From CAZLNO01 sp964561005 (lineage in GTDB: Bacteria; Pseudomonadota; Alphaproteobacteria; Kiloniellales; Rhodovibrionaceae): 30,816 bases of DNA. Location of the stretch: contig CAZLNO010000039.1 in the NCBI GenBank assembly GCA_964561005.1, positions 1-30,816 on the forward strand. The letters are read 5' to 3'. Below, in pieces: positions 16,656 to 24,427 of this stretch. The position numbers and the translations under genes are program-made. The notes under the pieces were generated by a model that saw nothing but the letters and a program-made list of their open reading frames with translations, made no database searches and was not told where the DNA came from. Numbering within the stretch: the stretch's first letter is position 1; each line of letters begins with the position of its first letter.

Positions 16656-17861
16656 ATGCCGGAACGCCTGGACCACGCGCGGCTGCTGATCTACAGCCAC
16701 GACAGCTTCGGCCTGGGCCATTTGCGGCGCTGCCGCGCCATCGCGCACAGCTTCGTCGACCGCTTCAAGGGGCTCTCGGTCCTCATCCTCTCGGGCTCGC
16801 CGATCGTCGGCAGCTTCGACTACCGCGCCCGCGTGGACTTCGTGCGCGTGCCGGGGGTCATCAAGCTGCGCAATGGCGAGTACACCTCGCTCTCCCTGCA
16901 TATCGACGTCGAGGACACCCTGGCGATCCGCGAGGCCATCATCCGCAAGACGGCGGAGACCTTCGCCCCGCAGATGTTCCTGGTGGACAAGGAGCCGCTG
17001 GGCCTGATGGGCGAGATCCGCGAGACACTGACCATGCTGAAGACGCGGGGCACCCGGCTGGTGCTGGGCGTGCGCGACATCATCGACGACGCCGCGGCCA
17101 TCGCCCCCGAGTGGGAGCGCAAAAAGGTGCTGCCGGCGCTGCAGACCCTCTACGACGACATTTGGGTCTACGGCGCCGAGTCCTTCTGGGAGACGCTGCA
17201 AGGCATCGCCCTGCCGCCCGGCGTGCGGGAGAAGATCGCCTACGCCGGCTATCTCGGCCGACCGGGCGCGGAGTCCACGGATGCCGCGCCCGCGGACCAG
17301 GAGCCCTATCTGCTGGTCACGCCGGGCGGCGGGGGCGACGGCGTCGAGATGGTGGACTGGGTGCTCTCGGCCTACGAGCACGACCCCGGCATCGGCTACG
17401 GCTTGCTGGTGGTGCTGGGACCCTTCATGCCGCTGGAGGCGCGCCAGGCCTTCGCCGCGCGCGCCGAGCGCCTGGCGAAGGTCCGGGTCATCACCTTCGA
17501 CGCCCGCATCGAGCCGTTGATGCGGGGCGCGGCGGGGGTGGTCGCGATGGGCGGCTACAACACCTTCTGCGAGCTGCTGTCGCTGGACAAGCCGGCGCTG
17601 CTGGTGCCGCGCACGGTGCCGCGCCTGGAGCAGTACATCCGCGCCCGCCGCGCGCAGGAGGTGGGCCTGGCGCGCATGCTGGCGGACGACGGCGTGCGGG
17701 CGCCGGCGACGATGGCGGCGGCCTTGCGCGGCTTCGCGGAGCAGGCGCCGCCCTCGCGCCACATGCCGCCAGGGCTGCTGCACGGATTCGAGACGCTGAA
17801 CGGTCTGCTGAAGGCGCGCATGGGGGCGATGGACGCCGCGCCGGCCGTGCTGGAGGCCTGA
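16656..17861 (+). CDS. GT-B fold glycosyltransferase (MurG / GT28-like)
   Basis: A 401-residue protein. The N-terminal loop LLIYSHDSFGLGHLRRCRAIA is typical of GT-B enzymes acting on nucleotide sugars, with a glycine-rich GLGH motif as in MurG-like families. The C-terminal half has LLVTPGGGGDGVEMVDWVL, then a donor-binding region where GVVAMGGYNTFCELLSLDKPALLVPR resembles the MurG and GT28 donor motif, followed by EQYIRARRAQEVGLA. No membrane helices were seen. ATG at 16656 was chosen because it directly precedes the conserved first strand and lies downstream of a -10-like element; ATG at 16566 is an alternative. It is the first gene of the plus-strand glycan cluster and is similar in plan to the gene at 19731. 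Donor and acceptor are unknown. Confidence 0.8.
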   Translation: MPERLDHARLLIYSHDSFGLGHLRRCRAIAHSFVDRFKGLSVLILSGSPIVGSFDYRARVDFVRVPGVIKLRNGEYTSLSLHIDVEDTLAIREAIIRKTAETFAPQMFLVDKEPLGLMGEIRETLTMLKTRGTRLVLGVRDIIDDAAAIAPEWERKKVLPALQTLYDDIWVYGAESFWETLQGIALPPGVREKIAYAGYLGRPGAESTDAAPADQEPYLLVTPGGGGDGVEMVDWVLSAYEHDPGIGYGLLVVLGPFMPLEARQAFAARAERLAKVRVITFDARIEPLMRGAAGVVAMGGYNTFCELLSLDKPALLVPRTVPRLEQYIRARRAQEVGLARMLADDGVRAPATMAAALRGFAEQAPPSRHMPPGLLHGFETLNGLLKARMGAMDAAPAVLEA

Positions 17862-17874
17862 GGAGGTCCGCGCG

Positions 17875-19134
17875 ATGCCCGGTCCGATCGTCTTCGTGCT
17901 CAAGGGCTATCCCCGGCTGTCGGAGACCTTCATCGCCCAGGAGATCCACGGCCTGGAGGAACGCGGCCTGGATATCCGCATCGTCTCGCTGCGCCGGCCG
18001 CGCGAGGCGCTGCGCCATCCGGTGCACGACGCCATCCGGGCGCCCGTGCGCTACTTGCCGGAATACCTGCACGAGGCGCCTTTGCGGGTATGGCATGCTT
18101 GGCGGGCGGCGCGCCGGCTGCCCGGCTACGGCGCGGCGCGCCGGGCCTTCCTGCGCGACCTGCGGCGCGAGCCGACGTCCAGTCGCCTGCGCCGTTTCGG
18201 CCAGGCGCTGGTTCTGGCGGTCGAGGCGGAGGCCGGCGCCGTGCGTCTGCACGCGCACTTCCTGCACGCGCCGGCCTCGGTCGCGCGCTACGCGGCCCTG
18301 CTGCGCGATTTGCCGTGGAGCTGCTCGGCGCATGCCAAGGACATCTGGACGACCCCGGCCTGGGAGGCGCGCGAGAAGCTGGCCGGGCTGGACTGGCTGG
18401 TCACCTGCACCGCGCACGGCCGCGTCCATCTTGCAAAGCTGGCGGCGGAGCCGGGACGGGTCGCGCTGTGCTATCACGGCCTCGACCTCTCGCGCTTCCC
18501 GCCGCCCACCCGCGCCCGGCCGGCGCGCGACGGCGGCGATCCCGACGATCCGGTGATGCTGCTGTGCGTCGGGCGGGCGGTGGCGAAGAAGGGCCTTGAC
18601 GGGCTGCTGCGGACGCTGGCGCGCCTGCCGGCGGGATTGCACTGGCGGCTGGTGCACATCGGCGCCGGCGAGGAATTGGACGCGCTCAAGGCCATGGCCG
18701 ACGAGCTGGGGCTGGTGCCGCGCATCGACTGGCTGGGCGCGCGGCCGCAGCCGGATGTGCTCGACCATTACCGCCGCGCCGACCTCTTCGTGCTGGCCAG
18801 CCGGGTCGCGCCCGACGGCGACCGCGACGGCCTGCCGAACGTCCTGCTGGAGGCGCAGAGCCAGGCGCTGGCCTGCGTGGCGACGACGGTCTCGGGGATT
18901 CCCGAGCTGATCGTCGACGGCGAAACCGGCGTGCTGGTGCCGCCCGACGACCCGGCTGCCCTGGCCGACGCGCTGGCGACGCTGATCGGGCAGCCGGCGC
19001 GGCGTGAGGCGCTGGGCCGCGCCGGCGCGGCGCGGCTGCGCCGGGACTTTTCGGCGGGACCGAACCTGGACGCGCTGGCCGCCCGCTTCCTGGCCGGCGC
19101 GGATGCGGCCCCGGCCACACTCGCGGCGGAGTAG
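17875..19134 (+). CDS. GT4-family glycosyltransferase
   Basis: A 419-residue retaining glycosyltransferase of GT-B fold. The N-terminus VFVLKGYPRLSETFIAQEI is typical of GT4 enzymes of the colanic-acid WcaL type. LHAHFLHAPASVARYAA and SAHAKDIW follow in the acceptor domain. The donor domain has LLCVGRAVAKKGLDGLL, IDWLGARPQPDVLDHY, and DGLPNVLLEAQSQALACVATTVSGIPELI, containing the E-x7-E-type motif. GEAD-like or other fused domains are absent. A good AGGAGG (17861-17866) is 8 nt before ATG 17875. Only 3 nt separate its stop from the next ATG. It probably adds a sugar to the glycan or lipid-linked product of this cluster. Confidence 0.9.
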   Translation: MPGPIVFVLKGYPRLSETFIAQEIHGLEERGLDIRIVSLRRPREALRHPVHDAIRAPVRYLPEYLHEAPLRVWHAWRAARRLPGYGAARRAFLRDLRREPTSSRLRRFGQALVLAVEAEAGAVRLHAHFLHAPASVARYAALLRDLPWSCSAHAKDIWTTPAWEAREKLAGLDWLVTCTAHGRVHLAKLAAEPGRVALCYHGLDLSRFPPPTRARPARDGGDPDDPVMLLCVGRAVAKKGLDGLLRTLARLPAGLHWRLVHIGAGEELDALKAMADELGLVPRIDWLGARPQPDVLDHYRRADLFVLASRVAPDGDRDGLPNVLLEAQSQALACVATTVSGIPELIVDGETGVLVPPDDPAALADALATLIGQPARREALGRAGAARLRRDFSAGPNLDALAARFLAGADAAPATLAAE

Positions 19135-19137
19135 CCC

Positions 19138-19734
19138 ATGCCCCGACCCACCGTCGTGCTGATTCGCCACGCCCCCACCGCCTGGAACGCCGAGGGGCGC
19201 ATCCAGGGGCAGACCGATGTCGACCTCAGCCCGGAGGGGCGGGCGGCCCTGGCCGGCTGGCGAATGCCGCCGGACTTCGGGAACCTGCCGGCGTTCAGCA
19301 GCCCGCTGCGCCGGGCCGTGGCCACGGCCACGGGTCTCGGCCTCGCCGGCGTCGTCCGCGACCATCGCCTGATGGAGATGGACTGGGGCGCCTGGGAAGG
19401 CGAGCGAATCGAGGCGCTGCGGGCCCGCCTGGGTCCCGACATGGCGGCGAACGAGGCGCGCGGCTTCGACTTCCGCCCGCCGGGCGGGGAGAGCCCGCGC
19501 ATGCTGCTGGCGCGCGTGGGCGCCTGGCTGGCCGAGGTGGCGGCGGCCGAGCGCTCCTGCGTGGCGGTGACGCATGCCGGCGTCATCCGCGTGCTTTACG
19601 CCGCGGCCACCGGCTGGGACCTCACGGGACCGAGGCCGGTGAAGCTCCAGCGCGCGGCGGCGCAGGTCTTCACGCTCGGCCCGGACGGCGCGCCGGCGCT
19701 GGAAGCTCTCAACGTCCCCCTGGAGCCGGCATGA
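19138..19734 (+). CDS. Histidine phosphatase family protein (phosphoglycerate mutase-like)
   Basis: A 198-residue cytoplasmic enzyme of the histidine phosphatase superfamily, branch 1. The catalytic motif is LIRHAPTAWN, with Arg10 and His11. A family-typical GRIQGQTDVDLSPEG follows, and then SSPLRRAVATA, with the second Arg. LMEMDWGAWEG supplies the acid/base Glu80, and VTHAGVIRVL has the second catalytic His146. All four catalytic positions are present, so it should be an active phosphatase. Its place between glycosyltransferases suggests it removes phosphate from a sugar or nucleotide-sugar intermediate (as GmhB- or CobC-like relatives do for other compounds). The substrate is not certain. 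The stop overlaps the following start (ATGA at 19731-19734). Confidence 0.88.
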   Translation: MPRPTVVLIRHAPTAWNAEGRIQGQTDVDLSPEGRAALAGWRMPPDFGNLPAFSSPLRRAVATATGLGLAGVVRDHRLMEMDWGAWEGERIEALRARLGPDMAANEARGFDFRPPGGESPRMLLARVGAWLAEVAAAERSCVAVTHAGVIRVLYAAATGWDLTGPRPVKLQRAAAQVFTLGPDGAPALEALNVPLEPA

Positions 19735-20903
19735 CCGCCCCGCGCGTCCTGATCCATGCGCAGCACCTGCTGGGCATCGGCCACCTGCAACGGGCGGCGG
19801 CGCTGGCGCGCGCCCTGGCCGCGCGGGGCTGCACGGTGACGCTGCTGTCCGGGGGCATGCCCGTCCCTGATCTGAATGCGGGCGGGGCGTGTCTGGTCCA
19901 GCTTCCGGCGGTGAAGAGCGCCGATGCGTTGTTCTCGGGGCTCGTGGACGGCGAGGGCCGGCCGGCCGATGCCGCCTTTCTGGCGGCGCGGAGGCGGCAG
20001 GTCCGCGACGCCTTTGACCGCGCGGCGCCCGACGTCCTGGTGACCGAGACCTATCCCTTCGGCCGGCGGCAGCTTCGCGGCGAGCTGGAGGCCCTGGTCG
20101 AGGCGGCGCGCGCGCGGCGGCCGCGAGCGCTGATCGTGGCCTCCCTGCGCGACATCCTGCAGACCGGCCGCAAGCCCGAGCGGCTGGCCGAGGCGGTCGC
20201 GCGCGTGCGGCGGGACTACGACCTGGTCCTGGTGCATGGCGACACGCGCTTCGCCGGCCTGGAGGAGACCTTTCCGCCCGCGCCGGCCATCGCCGACCGC
20301 TGTATCCATACCGGCTTCGTCGATACCGCGCCGGAAACAGGTCGACCGTCGACGACGGCGGGGGTGGGGGCGGGAGAGGTGGTCGTTTCCGCCGGCGGGA
20401 GCGCGGTCGGCCGACAGCTCTTCGCGACGGCGATCCAGGCGCGGGCGGCCGGCGTGGCCGCCGACCGTCCGTGGCGGCTCCTGGTCGGCGGCGATCTGCC
20501 CGAGCCGGCCTTCCAGGATCTGCGGGCGAAGGCCGGCGGCCTCGCGACGGTGGCGCGCGCGCGGCCCGACTTCCGGGCGTTGCTGCGCGGGGCGGCGCTG
20601 TCGATCTCGCAGGCCGGCTACAACACCGTGGTGGACCTGCTGGCGACCGGGGTCCCGGCCGTGGTCGTGCCCTTCGCCGCGGGCGGCCAGACGGAGCAGG
20701 CCTTCCGCGCGCGGCGCCTGGCCGCGCTGGGCCTCGCCGTCGCCGTCGAACCGGACAGCCTGGCCGTCGCGACCCTGGCCAGCGCCATCGGCCAGGTCCG
20801 CGCCGGCGGCCCGGCCCCTCATACCCTCGATCTGCGCGGCGCCGAGACCAGCGCCGACATCGTCCTGGCGCGGCTGTCGGCGCGCCGGGCGGCGGCGGGA
20901 TAG
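19731..20903 (+). CDS. GT-B glycosyltransferase, second MurG-like enzyme
   Basis: A 390-residue protein with the same plan as the gene at 16656. The N-terminal strand-loop is VLIHAQHLLGIGHLQRAAALARAL, and VVSAGGSAVGRQL opens the C-terminal half. The donor site ISQAGYNTVVDLLATGVPAVVVPF with GGQTEQAFRARRLA matches the MurG/GT28 pattern (NT, E, Q and P positions). No signal peptide or helix was seen. Its start overlaps the phosphatase stop, and 5 nt separate its own stop from the deacetylase start. Two related enzymes in one cluster suggest successive transfers onto the same glycan. The exact sugars cannot be deduced. Confidence 0.82.
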   Translation: MTAPRVLIHAQHLLGIGHLQRAAALARALAARGCTVTLLSGGMPVPDLNAGGACLVQLPAVKSADALFSGLVDGEGRPADAAFLAARRRQVRDAFDRAAPDVLVTETYPFGRRQLRGELEALVEAARARRPRALIVASLRDILQTGRKPERLAEAVARVRRDYDLVLVHGDTRFAGLEETFPPAPAIADRCIHTGFVDTAPETGRPSTTAGVGAGEVVVSAGGSAVGRQLFATAIQARAAGVAADRPWRLLVGGDLPEPAFQDLRAKAGGLATVARARPDFRALLRGAALSISQAGYNTVVDLLATGVPAVVVPFAAGGQTEQAFRARRLAALGLAVAVEPDSLAVATLASAIGQVRAGGPAPHTLDLRGAETSADIVLARLSARRAAAG

Positions 20904-20908
20904 GCGCG

Positions 20909-21697
20909 ATGCCGTGGGCGGCGCTGCACGCCGAGCTGGACCGCTGGCACGCCGCCGGCCGCACCGCCACGCTGTGGTGGCGCGACGACGACGCGGTCGC
21001 GGCCACGCCGGCGCTGGCCCGTCTGCTCGGGCTGGCGGCGCGCTGGGGGCTGCCTCTGGCGATCGCGGTGGTGCCGGCGCGCGCGGAAGCGAGCCTGGCG
21101 GCGAGGCTTTCGCCGGAGACCGCGGTCACCGTCCTGCAGCACGGCTATGCCCACGTCAGCCATGCTCCCGCCGGCGCCCGGAAAACCGAACTCGGGGAGG
21201 ACCGATCCGCCGCCGCCGTCGCGGAGGAGCTGCGCGCCGGCTGGCGCCAGATCACGGCGCTGTTCGGCACCCAGGCCTTGCCGGTGCTGGTGCCGCCCTG
21301 GAACCGTCTCGCGCCGGTCCACGCCGACGGCCTGGCGGCGCTCGGCTACAAGGGGCTGTCCACCTTCGGGCCGCGTTATAGCAGGAAGTTACAAGACGTT
21401 GTTAATGTCAATTGTCATCTCGATCCGATCGCCTGGCGCGGCGACCGCGGATTCGTCGGCGAGGGCGGCGTGCTTGGCGCCCTGGTCGAGCATCTGCGCG
21501 CGCGCCGGCTGGGCCAGGCGGACGCGGCGGAGCCGACGGGGCTGCTGACCCACCACCTGGTGCACGATGCTGCCGGCTGGGCCTTCCTGGAGCGGCTGCT
21601 GTCCGCCACCACGCAGGCGCCGGCGGCGCGCTGGCTGACGGCGGCGCAGGCCTTCGGGCTCCGCGTGCCGGCCGACGAAGGGGAGTCCCGATGCTGA
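20909..21697 (+). CDS. Polysaccharide deacetylase-like (NodB-homology) protein
   Basis: A 262-residue protein with carbohydrate esterase 4-like features. LWWRDDDAVAATPAL gives the catalytic/metal Asp pair. VLQHGYAHVSHAP supplies the H-x-x-x-H metal motif in the form HGYAH, and LPVLVPPWNRLAP matches the later R/W-containing motif. TGLLTHHLVHDAAGWAFLERLL near the C-terminus fits the last conserved His motif. There is no signal peptide, so it should act in the cytoplasm, before export of the glycan precursor. An AT-rich stretch inside the gene (about 21375-21420) departs from the local codon use. Its stop overlaps the next ATG by 7 nt. The exact acyl group removed is unknown. Confidence 0.82.
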   Translation: MPWAALHAELDRWHAAGRTATLWWRDDDAVAATPALARLLGLAARWGLPLAIAVVPARAEASLAARLSPETAVTVLQHGYAHVSHAPAGARKTELGEDRSAAAVAEELRAGWRQITALFGTQALPVLVPPWNRLAPVHADGLAALGYKGLSTFGPRYSRKLQDVVNVNCHLDPIAWRGDRGFVGEGGVLGALVEHLRARRLGQADAAEPTGLLTHHLVHDAAGWAFLERLLSATTQAPAARWLTAAQAFGLRVPADEGESRC

Positions 21698-22470
21698 TCC
21701 GCCAGCTTCGCCGCCTCGCCTTCCGCTTCGGCTACGACTTCACGCTGCGGCGCATGCCGCAGTTCGATGTCGAGCGCCGCGACCTGGACCTGCCGCGCGA
21801 CATGGACCCGGCCTTCGTCGAGGTCTACCGCGCGGCAAGGCCCTACACCATGACCTCGGCCGAGCGGATGTACGGCCTTTTCAGCGCCGTGCGCCACGTG
21901 GTTGCCCACGACATTCCCGGCGACCTGGTGGAGTGCGGGGTCTGGAAGGGCGGCAGCGCGATGGTGATGGCGCTGACCCTGCGGCAGCTCGACGACGGCG
22001 CGCGGCGGATCTGGCTCTACGATACCTTTGCCGGCATGACGCGGCCGGAGCCGATCGACCGCCGGGCCCGCGACGGCGCGGAGATGCTGACGCGCTGGCG
22101 GCACTTCCAGCGCGACGACCACAACGCCTGGACCTACGCGCCGCTGGACGAGGTGCGGGCCAACCTGGCGCGCACCGGCTTCCCGCCCGACCACCTCGTG
22201 TATGTGCCGGGCGAGGTGGAGCACACGCTGCCCGCGCGGGCGCCGGAGAGCGTCGCGGTGCTGCGCCTGGACACCGACTGGTACCGCTCGACCTACCACG
22301 AGCTTTGCCATCTCTACCCGCGCCTCGCCTCCGGCGGCGTGCTGATCCTGGACGACTACGGCTCCTTCGAGGGGGCGCGGGCGGCGGTGGACCAGTATCT
22401 GGCCGAGCAGGGTCTGCCCCTCTTCCTGGCCCGTCTCGACACCACCGGCCGCGTCGCGGTGAAGCCATAG
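21691..22470 (+). CDS. TylF/MycF-type macrocin O-methyltransferase family protein
   Basis: A 259-residue SAM methyltransferase of the TylF family, whose known members O-methylate sugars in a metal-dependent way. Marks are MTSAERMYGLFSAVRHV, the SAM motif DLVECGVWKGGSAMVMA, IWLYDTFAGMTRPEP, and LRLDTDWYRSTYHELCHLYP with GGVLILDDYG, which carries the metal-binding Asp residues. ATG at 21691 overlaps the deacetylase gene, and no strong ribosome-binding site is present, so coupling is likely. As the last gene of the glycan cluster it probably methylates a sugar of the glycan built by the upstream glycosyltransferases. The acceptor is inferred, the family is clear. Confidence 0.9.
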   Translation: MLIRQLRRLAFRFGYDFTLRRMPQFDVERRDLDLPRDMDPAFVEVYRAARPYTMTSAERMYGLFSAVRHVVAHDIPGDLVECGVWKGGSAMVMALTLRQLDDGARRIWLYDTFAGMTRPEPIDRRARDGAEMLTRWRHFQRDDHNAWTYAPLDEVRANLARTGFPPDHLVYVPGEVEHTLPARAPESVAVLRLDTDWYRSTYHELCHLYPRLASGGVLILDDYGSFEGARAAVDQYLAEQGLPLFLARLDTTGRVAVKP

Positions 22471-22594
22471 GGCGCCACGGCACAACGGGCGGCAGGGTGG
22501 CTTGTTCGCCGCGCCGGCTTTAAATTGCGCCGAGCGCGCCGCTGCCGGGCAGGCCGGGGACGGCGCATCGCCCACACAGCGTTCGGAGCAGACG

Positions 22595-22921
22595 ATGGCA
22601 CCGGGAGGACTGGGAAACTTTCTGAGCCGCCTGGTTTCCGGCGGCAAGGCGCACGACGCCGATTCCGGCGAGCCGCGCGCGGACGCGCCGGTGGCGTACA
22701 AGGACTTCGAGATCGTCGCCGCGCCGCGGCACGAGGGCGGCCAGTGGATCGTCGCGGGCACGATCCGCAAGTCCGGCGACGCCGGCACGCGCGAACACCA
22801 CTTCATCCGCGCCGACAGCTATAGCTCGCGCGACGGGGCCGCCGAGTTCACCGTGGTCAAGGCCAAGCAGATGATCGACCTGGAAGGCGACCATCTGTTC
22901 GACAAGGCCTCGGCCTGGTAA
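22595..22921 (+). CDS. HlyU-family small protein
   Basis: A 108-residue protein of the HlyU family (named after the Vibrio haemolysin activator, though many alphaproteobacterial members have no known role). The conserved block is YKDFEIVAAPRHEGGQW, VAGTIRK, HHFIRADSY, and KAKQMIDLEGDHLF. The N-terminus (MAPGGLGNFLSRLVSGGK) is short, polar and family-typical. GGAG lies about 6 nt before ATG 22595; an in-frame upstream start at 22502 would add a stretch without family features. It stands alone, 124 nt after the glycan cluster and convergent with the DSF synthase gene. No DNA-binding helix-turn-helix is obvious, so regulator status is known only by family name. Confidence 0.9.
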   Translation: MAPGGLGNFLSRLVSGGKAHDADSGEPRADAPVAYKDFEIVAAPRHEGGQWIVAGTIRKSGDAGTREHHFIRADSYSSRDGAAEFTVVKAKQMIDLEGDHLFDKASAW

Positions 22922-23026
22922 CGGCGGCCTGCCGTCGGCACGGGCTGAGGGCTGGACGGTCCGGTCGGAGCCGGGGCACGAGTCTGCGTGACCGTACCTG
23001 CCGGCGCGGGCCGGTCTCGTCCGGCC

Positions 23027-24037
23027 TCATGCCGCCAAGCTGGCCGGGCCGGGCTCGCTGCTCTGGCGGCGCCGGTCCTGGGCCTTGGCCAGGCGCTGCA
23101 TCTTGCGCAGGTCGGATTCCTCCAGGCGCAGCGCCGTGTCCACCCAGATCTCGGTGATGTCCTGCAGCTCCTCGCGGGTGACCGGCTGCACGCGCTGGCG
23201 GATGCGGGACAGCGCGGTGCGCGCACCGAAAGTCCGTTCCTGGCGGCGCACGAAGTCGTAGACCGCGCCCACCCCCTCGCCGGGTTCGGCCAGCACTTCC
23301 ACGAGCCCCATCTCATGCAGCTCCTCGGCCTGATAGATTCGCCCCGAGGTGATCATGCGCTCCGCCTGCGCGCCGCCGAGCTTGCGGGTGAGGAAGCTGT
23401 AGGCGCCCATGCCCGGGAACAGGCCGAAGAGGATCTCGGGCAGGCCGAACTTCGTGCCCTTCTCCGCGACGATCACGTCGTCGGCCAGGGCGCACTCGAA
23501 ACCGCCGCCCAGCGCGTCGCCCTGGACCAGGGAGATGCTGATGTAGGGCAGGTTCATGTTGGTCGCGCGGTCCGCCTGGACGTCGATGCAGGTGATGGCG
23601 TATTCCAGCAGCCCGGCGCGGTCGCGGCGACGGATCAACTCCGCGAAATGCGGCAGGTCCCCGCCCAGGTTGAAGATGCCGGGCATGTTCGAGGCGGTCA
23701 CGAAATAGCGCAGGGCGCCCGGATGGTGGTTGGCCAGTTCGCGGACTTGCGCGTGCGATGCCTGGACACTTTGGAGGAATTCGAGGGTGCAGCTCGGGCG
23801 GCGCGTCGGCGCCATGATCTGCCAGTAGATTCCATGCTGCCGTTCGAAACGTATATCGAGTTCCGGCAACGCTTTCAGATAGGAATGCGGGGCCAGAATC
23901 TTTGTATCGTTTTTCTGACCGGCCGCCGCGCTTGTCAGACTCATGCAGTTCTGGGCGGCGAGTGACAGTTCAGTCGAAAAATTCATTTCGCGATTGCGAA
24001 CGGTCTGCTTGTTCAGCATTTGCGGCGTCGCGTTCAT
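23027..24037 (-). CDS. rpfF: RpfF-type DSF (diffusible signal factor) synthase
   Basis: A 336-residue crotonase-fold enzyme. RpfF makes cis-2-unsaturated fatty acid signals from acyl-carrier-protein substrates, acting as dehydratase and thioesterase. Segments matching known RpfF are IFNLGGDLPHFAELIRRRDR, SLVQGDALGGGFECAL, GLPEILFGLFPGMGAYSF and ITEIWVDTALRL. The two catalytic glutamates of RpfF have counterparts at Glu181 (GGGFE) and Glu201 (GLPE), with the same 20-residue spacing. This separates it from ordinary enoyl-CoA hydratases. The N-terminus is about 45 residues longer than in Xanthomonas RpfF. ATG at 24037 has an ideal AAGGAG (24045-24050) 7 nt upstream, which supports this long start. 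It is divergent from two sensor-kinase genes, like rpfF beside rpfC. The chain length of the signal cannot be told. Confidence 0.88.
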   Translation of the reverse strand: MNATPQMLNKQTVRNREMNFSTELSLAAQNCMSLTSAAAGQKNDTKILAPHSYLKALPELDIRFERQHGIYWQIMAPTRRPSCTLEFLQSVQASHAQVRELANHHPGALRYFVTASNMPGIFNLGGDLPHFAELIRRRDRAGLLEYAITCIDVQADRATNMNLPYISISLVQGDALGGGFECALADDVIVAEKGTKFGLPEILFGLFPGMGAYSFLTRKLGGAQAERMITSGRIYQAEELHEMGLVEVLAEPGEGVGAVYDFVRRQERTFGARTALSRIRQRVQPVTREELQDITEIWVDTALRLEESDLRKMQRLAKAQDRRRQSSEPGPASLAA

Positions 24038-24044
24038 CAGCGTT

Positions 24045-24050
24045 CTCCTT
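24045..24050 (-). promoter_or_regulatory. Strong ribosome-binding site of rpfF
   Basis: AAGGAG on the minus strand, 7 nt before ATG 24037. It decides the start codon in favour of the long N-terminus over internal Met codons (Met7, Met18, Met32). Confidence 0.8.
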
Positions 24051-24088
24051 CCTCAGGCATTTGCTCGGATCCATCGCCGGGATGGCGT

Positions 24089-24138
24089 GTGGTGGTTCAA
24101 TGATCGGCGAAAGTCGTATACGATTTATTAACCACCAC
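24089..24138. repeat. 9-bp inverted repeat upstream of rpfF
   Basis: gtggtggtt (24089-24097) and aaccaccac (24130-24138) are perfect inverted arms 32 nt apart. They enclose the 10-bp palindrome tcgtatacga (24114-24123). The element stands about 50 to 100 nt upstream of the rpfF start, the usual place for an operator pair or a leader hairpin. Confidence 0.6.
24114..24123. promoter_or_regulatory. Perfect 10-bp palindrome tcgtatacga
   Basis: Self-complementary site inside the larger inverted repeat, in the rpfF promoter region. It is a plausible dimeric regulator site; no known motif was matched. Confidence 0.4.
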
Positions 24139-24285
24139 GGCCATTTTTGTAATCTGGTAAGATTCGGATATTAGTGTGTCCGCAATCATTTCGCAAAATG
24201 CTAATTATTGTTAAATATTCCCGTCGAGATTATCATGCATTCGCTACAGAACATCGCGAATCACGAGAAGTGTGTTAACTATTAA

Positions 24286-24313
24286 TTAACGATACGTCTG
24301 CTATCTCTAGTAT
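24286..24313 (+). promoter_or_regulatory. Candidate promoter of the receiver-kinase / rpfC operon
   Basis: ttaacg (24286-24291) and tagtat (24308-24313) are 16 nt apart, each with 4 of 6 consensus bases. The -35 overlaps the right arm of the GTTAA/TTAAC repeat. The start at 24428 would leave a leader of about 105 nt. Confidence 0.35.
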
Positions 24314-24427
24314 GACGCGTTGTGACCTTGCGCAGCGGTGCCGGCGGTTGGAAAATCGGCGGCGCATCGCGGCGGTCGCCCTGCCGACGCGCCGCTGGAG
24401 CATGCAGCGCGGACCGATTGGAGCACG

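Larger units (their letters stand above)
24038..24427. promoter_or_regulatory. AT-rich divergent control region of the DSF locus
   Basis: About 390 nt without a gene, clearly AT-richer than the surroundings between roughly 24100 and 24315. It carries the rpfF ribosome-binding site, a 9-bp inverted repeat with an internal palindrome, a GTTAA/TTAAC repeat (24274-24290), and a candidate promoter for the kinase genes. It probably controls both directions. Confidence 0.65.

Noticed and set aside
14011..16689. Frame of almost 900 codons on the plus strand opposite the ABC protein
   Set aside because: It is rich in Gln, His, Arg and Val without any domain; the minus-strand gene has transmembrane and ABC motifs.
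17491..21129. Frame of more than 1200 codons on the minus strand across the glycan cluster
   Set aside because: It spans several real plus-strand genes and is mostly Arg, Pro, Ala and Ser; there is no recognisable fold.
23027..24037. Annotation as a generic enoyl-CoA hydratase
   Set aside because: The NLGGDL, GGGFE/GLPE pair and ITEIWVDTA segments, together with the adjacent RpfC-like gene, fit RpfF much better than fatty-acid beta-oxidation enzymes.
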